32,622 nt of DNA from Ewingella americana ATCC 33852. GTDB lineage: Bacteria; Pseudomonadota; Gammaproteobacteria; Enterobacterales; Enterobacteriaceae. Shown here in pieces: positions 1 through 9,702 of this stretch. The notes beneath the pieces were generated by a model that made no database searches, was not told where the DNA came from, and saw only the letters and a list, made by a program, of their open reading frames with translations. Numbering within the stretch: position 1 is the stretch's first letter; every line of letters starts with the position of its first letter. Both the position numbers and the translations under genes were made by a program. The DNA lies in NCBI RefSeq assembly GCF_000735345.1, contig NZ_JMPJ01000070.1:1-32622 (forward strand). The letters are read 5' to 3'.

Positions 1-6
1 GCCAAG

Positions 7-40
7 GCCCCGTACGCAAGTACGGGGCTTTTGCTTTTTT
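7..40 (+). terminator. Intrinsic terminator at the end of an rRNA operon
   Basis: A perfect 9-bp stem (7-15 with 20-28) closes a GCAA loop and is followed by two T-rich runs. Its position, upstream of murB and next to 5S-like fragments, suits the first terminator of the preceding rRNA operon (the rrnB position in E. coli). The 5S gene itself would lie just outside the window; that is inference. Confidence 0.75.
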
Positions 41-67
41 GCTTTCCGGCGGTTGCCTGCTCGGGAA

Positions 68-166
68 GAGAGTAGGACAAAAGGCGTTGGCTTTTGCACG
101 TTGCGTAGCAACGGCCCGCAGGGTGAAGCACGAAGTGGTTCATCACCTGCCAGGCATCAAATAAAG
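68..166 (+). other. 5S rRNA-like fragments split by unrelated sequence
   Basis: Positions 68-79 (GAGAGTAGGACA) and 147-166 (starting CTGCCAGGCATCAAAT) resemble the adjacent 3'-terminal parts of enterobacterial 5S rRNA. About 67 bases separate them here, including a small inverted repeat around 99-114 (cgttgc/gcaacg). No complete 5S can be folded from the segment. It reads as a decayed or interrupted second 5S copy, or as a spacer that kept the 5S processing end ahead of the next terminator. It is not a functional gene as far as I can see. Confidence 0.45.
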
Positions 167-173
167 TAAGAAA

Positions 174-199
174 CCTCAGCCGAAAGGCTGGGGTTTTTT
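174..199 (+). terminator. Second rRNA-operon terminator (T1-like)
   Basis: An 8-bp stem (174-181 with 186-193, one T-G pair) closes a GAAA loop and is followed by six Ts. It directly follows the 5S-like 3' end, as rrnB T1 does in E. coli. Confidence 0.85.
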
Positions 200-240
200 G
201 CTATGTGGGAAACGACAAATAAGACTTCATACATTCCTCC

Positions 241-269
241 TTAACTTCCTTAAAGATCCTTCCTATCTA
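241..269 (+). promoter_or_regulatory. Candidate murB-birA promoter
   Basis: A -35-like TTAACT (241-246) and a -10-like TATCTA (264-269) are 17 bp apart, between the rRNA terminators and murB. Both boxes are imperfect. I see nothing else notable in 200-354 except a short palindrome near 311-321. Confidence 0.3.
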
Positions 270-354
270 AAAAAACACAGCCAAACTCTATACGCTGTAA
301 ACCTCGGGATCAGTTAAACTGGGCTTAATTGAGTAACGAATGAGTAATTAGGTT

Positions 355-1392
355 ATGCCGATCCAAGGTACATCTTTAAAGGCTTTAAATACCTTTGCTA
401 TCAACGCCAGCGCTAACGCAATAATAACTGCCTCGACGCCCGCTGAATTATCAGCGGCCTGGCTTGCCTCCAATAAAGCGAATAAACCATTCCTGTTATT
501 AGGTGAGGGCAGTAACGTTCTGTTTTTGAATGACTTCTCAGGTGATATCGTTCTGAATCGCATTCTGGGAATTGATATTAAAGAGAATGATCATGAGTGG
601 TTATTGCATGTTGGAGCCGGTGAGAATTGGCACCAGTTAGTCGTCTCAACGCTAGAAAAGAATATTCCCGGTCTGGAAAACTTAGCCCTGATCCCCGGCT
701 GCGTGGGATCGGCACCTATTCAGAATATTGGCGCTTACGGCATTGAGCTGCAAAACGTCTGCGATTATGTCGATTTACTGAATTTAGCAACCGGCGACAT
801 CACCCGCATTAGTGCCAGCGAATGCCATTTCGGCTACCGCGAAAGTATCTTCAAGCACGGCTATCGTGAAGGTTTTGCGATTGTCGCGGTGGGATTACGC
901 CTGAGTAAAGATTGGCAGCCTAAGCTGACTTACGGTGATTTAACCCGTCTGGATGCTGCCAGCGTAACACCACAACAAATATTTGATTCAGTGTGTCATA
1001 TGCGTCGTAGCAAGCTGCCGGACCCTAAAGTGACTGGCAATGCGGGCAGTTTCTTTAAGAACCCTATTGTCGACGTGAATGTTGCCGATGCTCTGAAAAG
1101 CCAGTATCCGGCCATGCCTTACTACCCACAAGCAGACGGCACGGTGAAGCTTGCCGCAGGTTGGTTAGTCGAAATGGCTGGCTTGAAGGGAACGAGCTTG
1201 GGCGGCGCAGGCGTGCATCAGCAGCAAGCTTTGGTGTTGGTAAACCGAGACGGTGCAACCGGCGCGGATATTCAATCTTTGGCAAAACTGGTGCGTGAAA
1301 CCGTCGCAGAGCGTTTTGGCGTGTATTTAGAGCCAGAGGTTCGCTTCATATCATCATTGGGTGAAGTCAACGCAGTTGAGGCGCTTTCATGA
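355..1392 (+). CDS. murB: UDP-N-acetylenolpyruvoylglucosamine reductase (MurB)
   Basis: MurB reduces UDP-GlcNAc-enolpyruvate with NADPH to give UDP-MurNAc, the second committed step of cytoplasmic peptidoglycan precursor synthesis. The protein is 345 aa against 342 in E. coli and aligns end to end by eye. The FAD-binding part contains [10 protein letters not shown] (about 48-57) and [17 protein letters not shown] (about 113-129). The expected catalytic residues are present with a +3 offset: Arg162 in GYRES, Ser232 in [10 protein letters not shown] and Glu328 in LEPEVRF. The ATG at 355 is the only start that keeps the N-terminal LKALNTF motif at the usual distance, although no strong Shine-Dalgarno precedes it. 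The stop overlaps the birA start by 4 bases, so the two genes are probably translationally coupled. Confidence 0.97.
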   Translation: MPIQGTSLKALNTFAINASANAIITASTPAELSAAWLASNKANKPFLLLGEGSNVLFLNDFSGDIVLNRILGIDIKENDHEWLLHVGAGENWHQLVVSTLEKNIPGLENLALIPGCVGSAPIQNIGAYGIELQNVCDYVDLLNLATGDITRISASECHFGYRESIFKHGYREGFAIVAVGLRLSKDWQPKLTYGDLTRLDAASVTPQQIFDSVCHMRRSKLPDPKVTGNAGSFFKNPIVDVNVADALKSQYPAMPYYPQADGTVKLAAGWLVEMAGLKGTSLGGAGVHQQQALVLVNRDGATGADIQSLAKLVRETVAERFGVYLEPEVRFISSLGEVNAVEALS

Positions 1393-2348
1393 AAGATATC
1401 ACCGTTCCTCTCCACCTTATCTCAATCCTTTCTGACGGCGAGTTCCACTCTGGCGAGCAGTTAGGCACAGAGTTAGGCATGAGTCGCGCCGCTATCAACA
1501 AGCACATCCAAACAGTCAGGGACTGGGGAGTTGATATCTTCACTGTGCCCGGTAAAGGTTATAGCCTGCCTTCACCAATTCAATTGCTCGATGAAGCGCA
1601 GCTCCTCTCCTTCCTCCCTGAAGGCCGAGTCAGCGTCCTGCCGGTTATCGACTCTACGAACCAATATCTGTTAGATCGCATCGCCAAGCTCTCCTCCGGC
1701 GATGCCTGCGTTGCGGAATATCAGCAAGCAGGGCGTGGGAGAAGAGGGCGGAAATGGTTCTCTCCATTTGGCTCCAATTTATACCTTTCTATGTATTGGA
1801 AGCTGGAGCAGGGCCCGGCAGCTGCGATGGGGCTGAGTTTGGTGATCGGCATTATTATGGCCGAAGTGCTCCAGAAGCTCGGCGCGGCGGATGTGCGCGT
1901 CAAATGGCCAAACGACCTCTATCTTAAAGATCGCAAACTTGCCGGTATTTTGGTGGAGTTGACAGGGAAAACCGGGGATGCGGCGCATCTGGTGATTGGT
2001 GCTGGCATTAACCTGAGAATGCGTGAACCCTCTGCCGATAGCATCGATCAGGGCTGGATAAACCTACAAGAGGCCGGGGTGAATATCGATCGCAACCAAC
2101 TTACCGCCACATTACTGACCGAGCTGCGTCTGGCGCTGCGTCAGTTTGAGATTGATGGGTTAGCTCCGTTTATTAGCCGCTGGCGCAGTCTGGACAATTT
2201 CATCGACCGCCCGGTCAAGCTGCTGATTGGTGAGCAAGAAATTCACGGCATTGAGCGCGGTATTGATCAGCAGGGAGCACTGCTGCTTGAGCAAGATGGG
2301 GTGATCAAACCTTATATCGGTGGCGAGATATCACTGCGCGGCAGGTAA
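1389..2348 (+). CDS. birA: Bifunctional biotin-protein ligase / biotin operon repressor (BirA)
   Basis: BirA makes biotinyl-5'-AMP, transfers biotin to the BCCP subunit of acetyl-CoA carboxylase and, as a dimer, represses the biotin operon. The protein is 319 aa (E. coli 321). Residues 1-60 form the winged helix-turn-helix, with the helix pair around [20 protein letters not shown]. The catalytic domain shows GRGRRG at 115-120, KWPND at 172-176 and the biotinyl-AMP lysine Lys183 in [11 protein letters not shown] small C-terminal SH3-like domain follows. The DNA-binding domain marks it as the repressor type rather than a ligase-only BirA. It starts inside the last codons of murB (ATGA overlap) and ends before a bidirectional terminator. 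Confidence 0.97.
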   Translation: MKDITVPLHLISILSDGEFHSGEQLGTELGMSRAAINKHIQTVRDWGVDIFTVPGKGYSLPSPIQLLDEAQLLSFLPEGRVSVLPVIDSTNQYLLDRIAKLSSGDACVAEYQQAGRGRRGRKWFSPFGSNLYLSMYWKLEQGPAAAMGLSLVIGIIMAEVLQKLGAADVRVKWPNDLYLKDRKLAGILVELTGKTGDAAHLVIGAGINLRMREPSADSIDQGWINLQEAGVNIDRNQLTATLLTELRLALRQFEIDGLAPFISRWRSLDNFIDRPVKLLIGEQEIHGIERGIDQQGALLLEQDGVIKPYIGGEISLRGR

Positions 2349-2372
2349 AACCTAGTAAGAAGATGGTATTAA

Positions 2373-2396
2373 AAAGGAGGGCTTTTGCCCTCCTTT
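2373..2396. terminator. Bidirectional terminator between birA and coaA
   Basis: A 7-bp GC-rich stem (2376-2382 with 2387-2393) around TTTT is extended by A and T runs on both sides. It serves birA on the plus strand. On the minus strand it lies immediately after the coaA stop codon. Confidence 0.85.
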
Positions 2397-2397
2397 C

Positions 2398-3348
2398 TTA
2401 TTTCCTTAATCGAACGCTTTCAACCGCGTGATTGGCGCTCTTAGTCATAATCAGACTAGCTCGCTCGCGGGTTGGAAGGATGTTCTCTTTTAAATTCAGC
2501 CCGTTGATCTCATTCCACAGCTGCGTCGCGATGTTTACCGCCTCTTCCTCAGGAAGTTTCGCATAGTGGTGGAAATAAGAGTCTGGGTCGGCAAACGCAC
2601 CCTGACGGAATTTAAGGAAACGGTTGATATACCAGCTCTGCAATAAGTCCGCAGGGGCATCAACGTAAATCGAGAAGTCTACGAAGTCAGACACAAACAC
2701 ATGGTGGGGATCGTGCGGGTAATCCATACCACTCTGTAAGACATTCAGGCCTTCTAAAATAAGAATGTCTGGCTGCTCGATGACTTTATTGCCATCCGGG
2801 ATCACATCATAAATCAGGTGAGAATAGACCGGAGCGGTCACACGCTTGGCGCCTGACTTCACTTCAGAGACGAAGTTAACCAATTGATGCATATCATAAG
2901 ATTGCGGGAAGCCTTTCTTCTTCATGATCCCACGTTCTTGCAGCGTCTTATTGGGGTACAGGAACCCGTCAGTGGTGATTAACTCGACCGTCCTATGTTC
3001 TGGCCAGCGGCTGAGAAGAGCTTGCAGCACACGGGCTGTGGTACTCTTTCCTACCGCGACACTACCAGCTATCCCAATGACATAAGGGATCTTCTGACCA
3101 TCTGTGCCCAAGAACTGCTCTAAGACTGCCTGGCGGCGAAGGTTCGAACTGATGTAAAAATTAAGAAGGCGTGAAAGCGGCAAATAGATTTGCGCAACCT
3201 CCTCCAAGGATAGATCCTCATTGATGCCTTTTAATTTCGCGATCTCCGTTTCCTTTAAAGTTAAAGGAACTGAGTCACGTAAGGCTGCCCATTGAGCTCT
3301 GTCGAACTGTAGATAAGGGGTTGCCAAGGATAAGTCTCTTTTGTTCAT
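2398..3348 (-). CDS. coaA: Pantothenate kinase type I (CoaA)
   Basis: CoaA phosphorylates pantothenate with ATP. This is the first and rate-setting step of coenzyme A synthesis and is feedback-inhibited by CoA. The protein is 316 aa, the E. coli length, and is collinear with it. The Walker A motif GSVAVGKS lies at 95-102 with Lys101. Further family motifs are [33 protein letters not shown] and ILEGLNVLQ, with the C-terminal [11 protein letters not shown]. The ATG at 3346-3348 gives the standard N-terminus. Transcription runs away from the tRNA-tufB operon and converges on birA. The TTA-rich start and the TATAAT upstream support independent expression. Confidence 0.97.
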   Translation of the reverse strand: MNKRDLSLATPYLQFDRAQWAALRDSVPLTLKETEIAKLKGINEDLSLEEVAQIYLPLSRLLNFYISSNLRRQAVLEQFLGTDGQKIPYVIGIAGSVAVGKSTTARVLQALLSRWPEHRTVELITTDGFLYPNKTLQERGIMKKKGFPQSYDMHQLVNFVSEVKSGAKRVTAPVYSHLIYDVIPDGNKVIEQPDILILEGLNVLQSGMDYPHDPHHVFVSDFVDFSIYVDAPADLLQSWYINRFLKFRQGAFADPDSYFHHYAKLPEEEAVNIATQLWNEINGLNLKENILPTRERASLIMTKSANHAVESVRLRK

Positions 3349-3422
3349 AAGTTAAAATCTGCCTGTTAGCGCAGGTCAGGAAAGGCGCCGCACGCCAAGT
3401 CCAGACAGTAAACCAGCTGCCC

Positions 3423-3451
3423 ATTATAGACAGCTAAATTTTCGTCGTAGA
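3423..3451 (-). promoter_or_regulatory. Candidate coaA promoter
   Basis: On the minus strand a consensus -10 TATAAT (3423-3428) lies 17 bp from a weak -35-like TCTACG (3446-3451). It would give a leader of about 65-70 bases before coaA. The -10 is strong and the -35 poor. Confidence 0.5.
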
Positions 3452-3576
3452 CATTTTTCTTATACCTTATCGAATTCTTTGATTGGGTTAAAAATTTTCA
3501 ACTAAAGTCATAAATCCGCATTTTTATACCTTGGCATCCTGATTGGCAGGCTGCTTTGCGTTATCTCAAGGAAAAT

Positions 3577-3593
3577 TCTGTATTGAATACAGA
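3577..3593. repeat. Perfect 17-bp palindrome in the coaA-thrU gap
   Basis: Eight-base arms, TCTGTATT and AATACAGA, flank a single G. The site lies about 240 bp upstream of the tRNA operon start and 130 bp upstream of the coaA -10. No family could be assigned. The rest of the 3352-3842 gap is AT-rich upstream sequence with no gene that I can see. Confidence 0.5.
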
Positions 3594-3757
3594 TTAAAGA
3601 AACATAAAGGTGAATAAGCCCGCTGTTTATTCTGCGAGGTAATGGGATTCAGACCTTTAGGCGGCAAGGCAGGTCGCGCGGTGAGAAAAGCCAAAAATTT
3701 ATTTTGCGTATTATTTGGGCGAGAAAAGGGTTGGATGAGCTATTTCTATCACTTTTT

Positions 3758-3772
3758 GCATAAAACATGACC
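3758..3772. promoter_or_regulatory. Candidate Fis site upstream of the tRNA-tufB promoter
   Basis: A 15-mer beginning with G and ending with C, with an AT-rich centre (GCATAAAACATGACC), is centred about 70 bp before the expected start. The E. coli thrU-tufB promoter is known to be activated by Fis from upstream sites. The match here is by eye only. Confidence 0.4.
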
Positions 3773-3799
3773 GATAGAGCAAAAGTCGCAAATTTTTTG

Positions 3800-3828
3800 T
3801 TGCATCCCCCGCCGAGTCTCCCTAGAAT
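3800..3828 (+). promoter_or_regulatory. thrU-tyrU-glyT-thrT-tufB promoter
   Basis: A -35 TTGCAT (3800-3805) and a -10 TAGAAT (3823-3828) are exactly 17 bp apart. A GC-rich discriminator (GCGC) follows, as is usual for promoters under stringent (ppGpp/DksA) control. Transcription would start near 3835, just before the first tRNA. Confidence 0.85.
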
Positions 3829-3842
3829 GCGCAGCACTTGAT

Positions 3843-3918
<76 letters not shown>

Positions 3919-3936
3919 ATCAAGTACTTAAAATCT

Positions 3937-4021
<85 letters not shown>

Positions 4022-4026
4022 AACAA

Positions 4027-4070
4027 GCCTTATCACTAAGGCAACTTATGAAGCCAAGCGCTTCGTAAGT
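4027..4070 (+). other. Two hairpins in the tyrU-glyT spacer
   Basis: A 6-bp stem with a TCAC loop (4027-4042) is followed by an 11-bp stem with a five-base loop (4044-4070). They lie in the 130-base spacer between tyrU and glyT. Neither has a T run, so they look like RNA-processing structures rather than terminators. Confidence 0.5.
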
Positions 4071-4151
4071 GAAGATGAGGTGTTAAGTGTCTCATTTCCT
4101 TATCCCCGTCTTCTCGTTCTTCAGAACAATCAGGTAGCCGAGTTCCAGGAT

Positions 4152-4226
<75 letters not shown>

Positions 4227-4233
4227 AGTATGT

Positions 4234-4309
4234 GCTGATATAGCTCAGTTGGTAGAGCGCACCCTTGGTAAGGGTGAGGTCGGCAGTTCGAATCTGCCTA
4301 TCAGCACCA
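4234..4309 (+). tRNA. thrT: tRNA-Thr, anticodon GGT
   Basis: This 76-nt cloverleaf has acceptor arm GCTGATA/TATCAGC and an encoded CCA. The anticodon GGT is at 4267-4269. It lies seven bases after glyT and about 110 bases before tufB. A bulged stem-loop at 4354-4377 lies in the tufB leader. Confidence 0.97.
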
Positions 4310-4383
4310 CTTCCCAATTCTCTCCCTCCTGATTTTCTTTCTGTAAAATAATTCATCAAGCAAATGCTTGGTTGATGTGGTGA

Positions 4384-5604
<1,221 letters not shown>

Positions 5605-5648
5605 TCGCTGATACTTTTTTGTCACTTTACGTTGACGCAATGCACACT

Positions 5649-5674
5649 AAAAGGGCATCATTCGATGCCCTTTT
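5649..5674 (+). terminator. tufB terminator
   Basis: A GGGCATC/GATGCCC stem (5653-5659 with 5664-5670) with an ATTC loop is flanked by A and T runs. It closes the tRNA-tufB operon 45 bases after the tufB stop. Confidence 0.85.
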
Positions 5675-5693
5675 CTACGCTGTGGCGCTAGAA

Positions 5694-5739
5694 CCTATCT
5701 CATCAGCGATTTATACGTCATAATCATTGGTGAGATAGG
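5694..5739. repeat. Inverted repeat in the tufB-secE gap
   Basis: Nine-base arms CCTATCTCA (5694-5702) and TGAGATAGG (5731-5739) are 28 bases apart. A partial third copy, TGAGATA, follows at 5743-5749. It may be a copy of a short dispersed palindromic repeat or an operator. It is not explained by the tufB terminator. Confidence 0.5.
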
Positions 5740-5798
5740 CTCTGAGATATAGCGTAAAACACCGAGTTGCGCTCACTGTAGAGCATCGATCGGTTTGG

Positions 5799-5821
5799 TT
5801 TGCCTCGCAATGCGAGGCAAA
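5799..5821. repeat. 11-bp-arm palindrome just upstream of secE
   Basis: Arms TTTGCCTCGCA and TGCGAGGCAAA flank one A. The palindrome lies 35 bases before the secE start and is followed by GTTGTTTG, so it has a weak terminator look in the sense direction. It may shape the secE leader RNA. Confidence 0.6.
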
Positions 5822-5856
5822 GTTGTTTGTTCTGAATCATTGTGACGGGTTGGTTT

Positions 5857-6240
5857 ATGAGTGCGAATACCGAGGCTCAAGGGAGCGGGCGCGGCCTGGA
5901 AGCGGTAAAATGGTTGGTTGTTGCCGTTTTGTTGGTCGTAGCTATTGTCGGTAACTATTATTACCGTGCATACAGCCTGCCGTTACGTGCGCTGGCAGTT
6001 GTTGTCATCATTGCGATTGCTGGTGCAGTGGCATTATTGACGACTAAAGGCAAAGCGACAGTTGCGTTTGCGCGCGAAGCGCGTACCGAAGTACGTAAAG
6101 TAATTTGGCCTACGCGCCAGGAAACATTGCATACCACACTGATCGTTGCTGCGGTAACTGCCGTTATGTCACTGATTCTGTGGGGACTAGATGGTATTCT
6201 GGTTCGCTTGGTATCTTTTATTACTGGCTTGAGGTTCTAA
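5857..6240 (+). CDS. secE: Preprotein translocase subunit SecE
   Basis: SecE is the clamp subunit that embraces SecY in the inner-membrane SecYEG channel. The protein is 127 aa, as in E. coli. It starts [13 protein letters not shown] and shows three hydrophobic segments (about 19-36, 45-63 and 93-111). The amphipathic, strongly conserved [17 protein letters not shown] lies before the essential third membrane segment. The ATG at 5857 is chosen over the in-frame GTG at 5842 because it reproduces the known N-terminus. The stop abuts the nusG start, as in the E. coli secE-nusG operon. Confidence 0.96.
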   Translation: MSANTEAQGSGRGLEAVKWLVVAVLLVVAIVGNYYYRAYSLPLRALAVVVIIAIAGAVALLTTKGKATVAFAREARTEVRKVIWPTRQETLHTTLIVAAVTAVMSLILWGLDGILVRLVSFITGLRF

Positions 6241-6786
6241 ATGTCTGAAGCACCTAAAAAACGTTGGTACGTCGTTCAGGCGTTTTCCGGCTTTGAAGGC
6301 CGCGTAGCACAATCGCTGCGTGAGCACATCAAATTGCACGACATGGAAGAGCTGTTCGGCGAAGTCATGGTTCCTACGGAAGAAGTTGTTGAAATCCGTG
6401 GTGGTCAGCGTCGCAAAAGTGAACGCAAATTCTTCCCAGGTTATGTGCTTGTTCAAATGGTGATGAATGACGCCAGCTGGCACTTAGTGCGTAGCGTTCC
6501 TCGCGTAATGGGCTTCATCGGCGGTACTTCTGACCGTCCTGCGCCTATTAGCGATAAAGAAGTTGACGCTATTATGAATCGCCTGCAACAAGTCGGCGAT
6601 AAGCCACGTCCTAAAACGCTGTTTGAACCAGGTGAGTTGGTCCGTGTTAACGACGGTCCGTTCGCTGACTTCAACGGTGTTGTGGAAGAAGTGGATTACG
6701 AAAAAAGCCGCCTGAAAGTGTCTGTTTCTATCTTCGGGCGTGCAACGCCTGTTGAGCTAGACTTCGGTCAGGTCGAAAAGGGTTAA
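6241..6786 (+). CDS. nusG: Transcription termination/antitermination factor NusG
   Basis: NusG binds the RNA polymerase clamp and suppresses pausing. Its C-terminal domain contacts Rho or ribosomal protein S10. The protein is 181 aa. The NGN domain begins [14 protein letters not shown] and carries the [10 protein letters not shown] motif. The C-terminal KOW domain contains [19 protein letters not shown] and ends [10 protein letters not shown]. The ATG directly follows the secE stop with no gap, so the two are probably translationally coupled. No separate promoter is visible. Confidence 0.98.
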   Translation: MSEAPKKRWYVVQAFSGFEGRVAQSLREHIKLHDMEELFGEVMVPTEEVVEIRGGQRRKSERKFFPGYVLVQMVMNDASWHLVRSVPRVMGFIGGTSDRPAPISDKEVDAIMNRLQQVGDKPRPKTLFEPGELVRVNDGPFADFNGVVEEVDYEKSRLKVSVSIFGRATPVELDFGQVEKG

Positions 6787-6816
6787 CAACTCTTTCAACA
6801 TCGGTTCGAACAGATG

Positions 6817-6845
6817 TTGTGCAGGGCGCGAAATTAAACTATAAT
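6817..6845 (+). promoter_or_regulatory. rplKA promoter (PL11)
   Basis: A -35 TTGTGC (6817-6822) and a consensus -10 TATAAT (6840-6845) are 17 bp apart. A GC-rich discriminator follows, as expected for a growth-rate-controlled ribosomal promoter. The start would be near 6852. The -10 lies inside the palindrome at 6825-6853. Confidence 0.85.
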
Positions 6846-6863
6846 TTCGCGCCTTTTGTTTTT
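6825..6863 (+). terminator. Terminator-like palindrome after nusG, overlapping PL11
   Basis: Perfect 12-bp arms (6825-6836 with 6842-6853) close a five-base loop and are followed by TTTTG and TTTTT. Read-through RNA from secE-nusG would form the whole stem. RNA started at PL11 near 6852 would not contain the 5' arm. Confidence 0.75.
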
Positions 6864-6886
6864 CTGTGCAGCCTCTGCACAGAAAA
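6860..6886 (+). other. Stem-loop at the start of the rplK leader
   Basis: Perfect 12-bp arms, TTTTCTGTGCAG (6860-6871) and CTGCACAGAAAA (6875-6886), enclose CCT. It begins about eight bases after the predicted PL11 start. It may protect the 5' end or take part in leader folding. Confidence 0.6.
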
Positions 6887-6898
6887 GTACTGCAAATA

Positions 6899-6947
6899 AC
6901 GGGGAGCCTCTTCAAACAGGCGATATTACCCAACTGAGGAAATTTAA
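6899..6947 (+). promoter_or_regulatory. Probable L1 translational operator before rplK
   Basis: In E. coli, L1 represses translation of the L11 operon by binding a leader structure just before rplK that mimics its 23S site. The leader here has the expected position, a short GCCT/AGGC stem and an ACTGAGGAAA Shine-Dalgarno region. It is assigned by position and partial resemblance. Confidence 0.55.
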
Positions 6948-7376
<429 letters not shown>

Positions 7377-7379
7377 TAG

Positions 7380-8084
<705 letters not shown>

Positions 8085-8105
8085 TTAACTGCTGACGTTT
8101 ATCGC

Positions 8106-8134
8106 TTTACGCGGGCGATAGATTTGTCTAGAAT
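8106..8134 (+). promoter_or_regulatory. rplJL-rpoBC promoter (PL10)
   Basis: A -35-like TTTACG (8106-8111) and a -10 TAGAAT (8129-8134) are 17 bp apart. They lie 22 bp after rplA, where E. coli has PL10, and leave a leader of about 300 bases before rplJ. Confidence 0.75.
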
Positions 8135-8164
8135 CTATGGCCCGTTGTTTCGTTAACGCGAAAC

Positions 8165-8285
8165 CAAGAATTTTTCGGTTGGAGCCTGGCCTATCCAGGC
8201 CTCCGTCCAAGACCGCAGGTGTCCCGCAAGGGACTTAATCCTTCCTGCGTAGACGGTGACAGAGCCTGAAGAAAATTTTTCTTTG
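8165..8285 (+). ncRNA. L10 leader (L10/L12-binding regulatory RNA)
   Basis: The leader contains a bulged hairpin (8181-8189 with 8195-8204). A larger arm (8214-8219 with 8244-8249) holds an inner GTCCC/GGGAC hairpin at 8221-8234. This matches the L10 leader architecture, in which the L10(L12)4 complex binds and represses rplJL translation. The remaining leader to 8441 has an AT-rich palindrome near 8269-8283 and no ORF I would call. Confidence 0.8.
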
Positions 8286-8441
8286 TCTTGATTTGTACTT
8301 TGTATGAAGAAAGCATGAAGAACTTGAATAGTCTTTGCTGGATTCTCTGCTCACCGTGTTTGTACGCCTATTTCCGATCTCGGTTATAGGTGATGTGAGT
8401 TCCGGGGATTTTCCCCGGCTAAATCCAGGAGCAAAAAGCTA

Positions 8442-8939
8442 ATGGCATTAAATCTTCAAGACAAACAAGCGATTGTTGCTGAAGTCATGGAAGTAGCCAA
8501 AGGCGCGCTGTCTGCGGTTGTTGCGGATTCCCGTGGCGTAACTGTAGATAAAATGACTGAACTGCGTAAAGCAGGTCGTGAAGCTGGCGTTTACATGCGT
8601 GTTGTTCGTAACACCTTGATGCGTCGCGTCGTTGAAGGTACTCAGTTCGAGTGCCTGAAAGACACGTTTGTCGGTCCTACCTTGATTGCATTTTCTTCTG
8701 AACACCCGGGCGCTGCTGCTCGTCTGTTCAAAGATTTCGCTAAAGCGAATGCAAAATTCGAGGTTAAAGCTGCGGCCTTTGAAGGTGAGTTTATCTCTGC
8801 GGCTCAAATCGACCGCTTGGCAACTCTGCCTACTTACGATGAAGCAATCGCACGCCTGATGGCAACCATGAAAGAAGCCGCTGCCGGCAAATTGGTTCGC
8901 ACTCTGGCTGCTGTACGCGATCAGAAAGAAGCTGCTTAA
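8442..8939 (+). CDS. rplJ: 50S ribosomal protein L10
   Basis: L10 anchors two L7/L12 dimers on the large subunit and is the translational repressor of its own operon. The protein is 165 aa. It begins [15 protein letters not shown] and contains the rRNA-binding part with [22 protein letters not shown]. The C-terminal helix that carries L7/L12 ends [14 protein letters not shown]. It is preceded by an AGGAG Shine-Dalgarno and by the long L10 leader. rplL follows after 66 bases. Confidence 0.98.
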   Translation: MALNLQDKQAIVAEVMEVAKGALSAVVADSRGVTVDKMTELRKAGREAGVYMRVVRNTLMRRVVEGTQFECLKDTFVGPTLIAFSSEHPGAAARLFKDFAKANAKFEVKAAAFEGEFISAAQIDRLATLPTYDEAIARLMATMKEAAAGKLVRTLAAVRDQKEAA

Positions 8940-8987
8940 TCAGCCTTTCTTTTCCCGTTCAAATGCTTACGTATAAACTATTTCTGA

Positions 8988-9371
<384 letters not shown>

Positions 9372-9389
9372 GTTTAACTTCCCGGAGTA

Positions 9390-9409
9390 CAGTCTGTCCT
9401 AACAGACTG
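9390..9409 (+). other. Small stem-loop after rplL
   Basis: An 8-bp stem CAGTCTGT/ACAGACTG with a CCTA loop lies 18 bases after the rplL stop and just before the attenuator. No T run follows. Confidence 0.5.
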
Positions 9410-9411
9410 AT

Positions 9412-9442
9412 GGCTGGTGACTTTTTAGTCACCAGCCTTTTT
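9412..9442 (+). terminator. rplL-rpoB attenuator
   Basis: A perfect 10-bp stem (9412-9421 with 9428-9437) with a TTTTTA loop is followed by five Ts. In E. coli the equivalent partial terminator lets only part of the transcripts into rpoBC. The continued operon downstream implies the same here. Confidence 0.9.
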
Positions 9443-9449
9443 GCGCTAT

Positions 9450-9556
9450 AGAGTGTCAGTGGTGTTTCACACTGTTTGAACACTGAGCTACTCTAATATC
9501 TCTTTCTATAGACGACTTAATATATTGATGCCCCTTGCTGTGGCTCATCCACAGAT
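9450..9556 (+). promoter_or_regulatory. Probable RNase III region and leader of rpoB
   Basis: A stem TCAGTG/CACTGA (9456-9461 with 9481-9486), with nested pairings, lies at the position of the E. coli RNase III site between rplL and rpoB. A second hairpin, CTGTGG/CCACAG (9538-9554), follows. The rest of the 331-base gap, to 9702, shows only the untranslated leader and a GAGG-type ribosome site before rpoB. Confidence 0.5.
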
Positions 9557-9702
9557 AACGCACAACGAAATGATTTAAGAGTGATAGAAACGGGTATTGC
9601 GGAAAGCGTCTCTGCTTTTCGGTCGACATAAACGGTGTTGCATGAACTGTCCTTCTCAGGGCAGACAAGATTGGGTCACTGATCAGCGAGCTGAGGAACC
9701 CT

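Noticed and set aside
3577-3593. LexA (SOS) box, because it contains CTGT...ACAG
   Set aside because: The LexA consensus needs ten bases between CTG and CAG; here there are nine. The palindrome is also symmetrical about one base, so the spacing is wrong.
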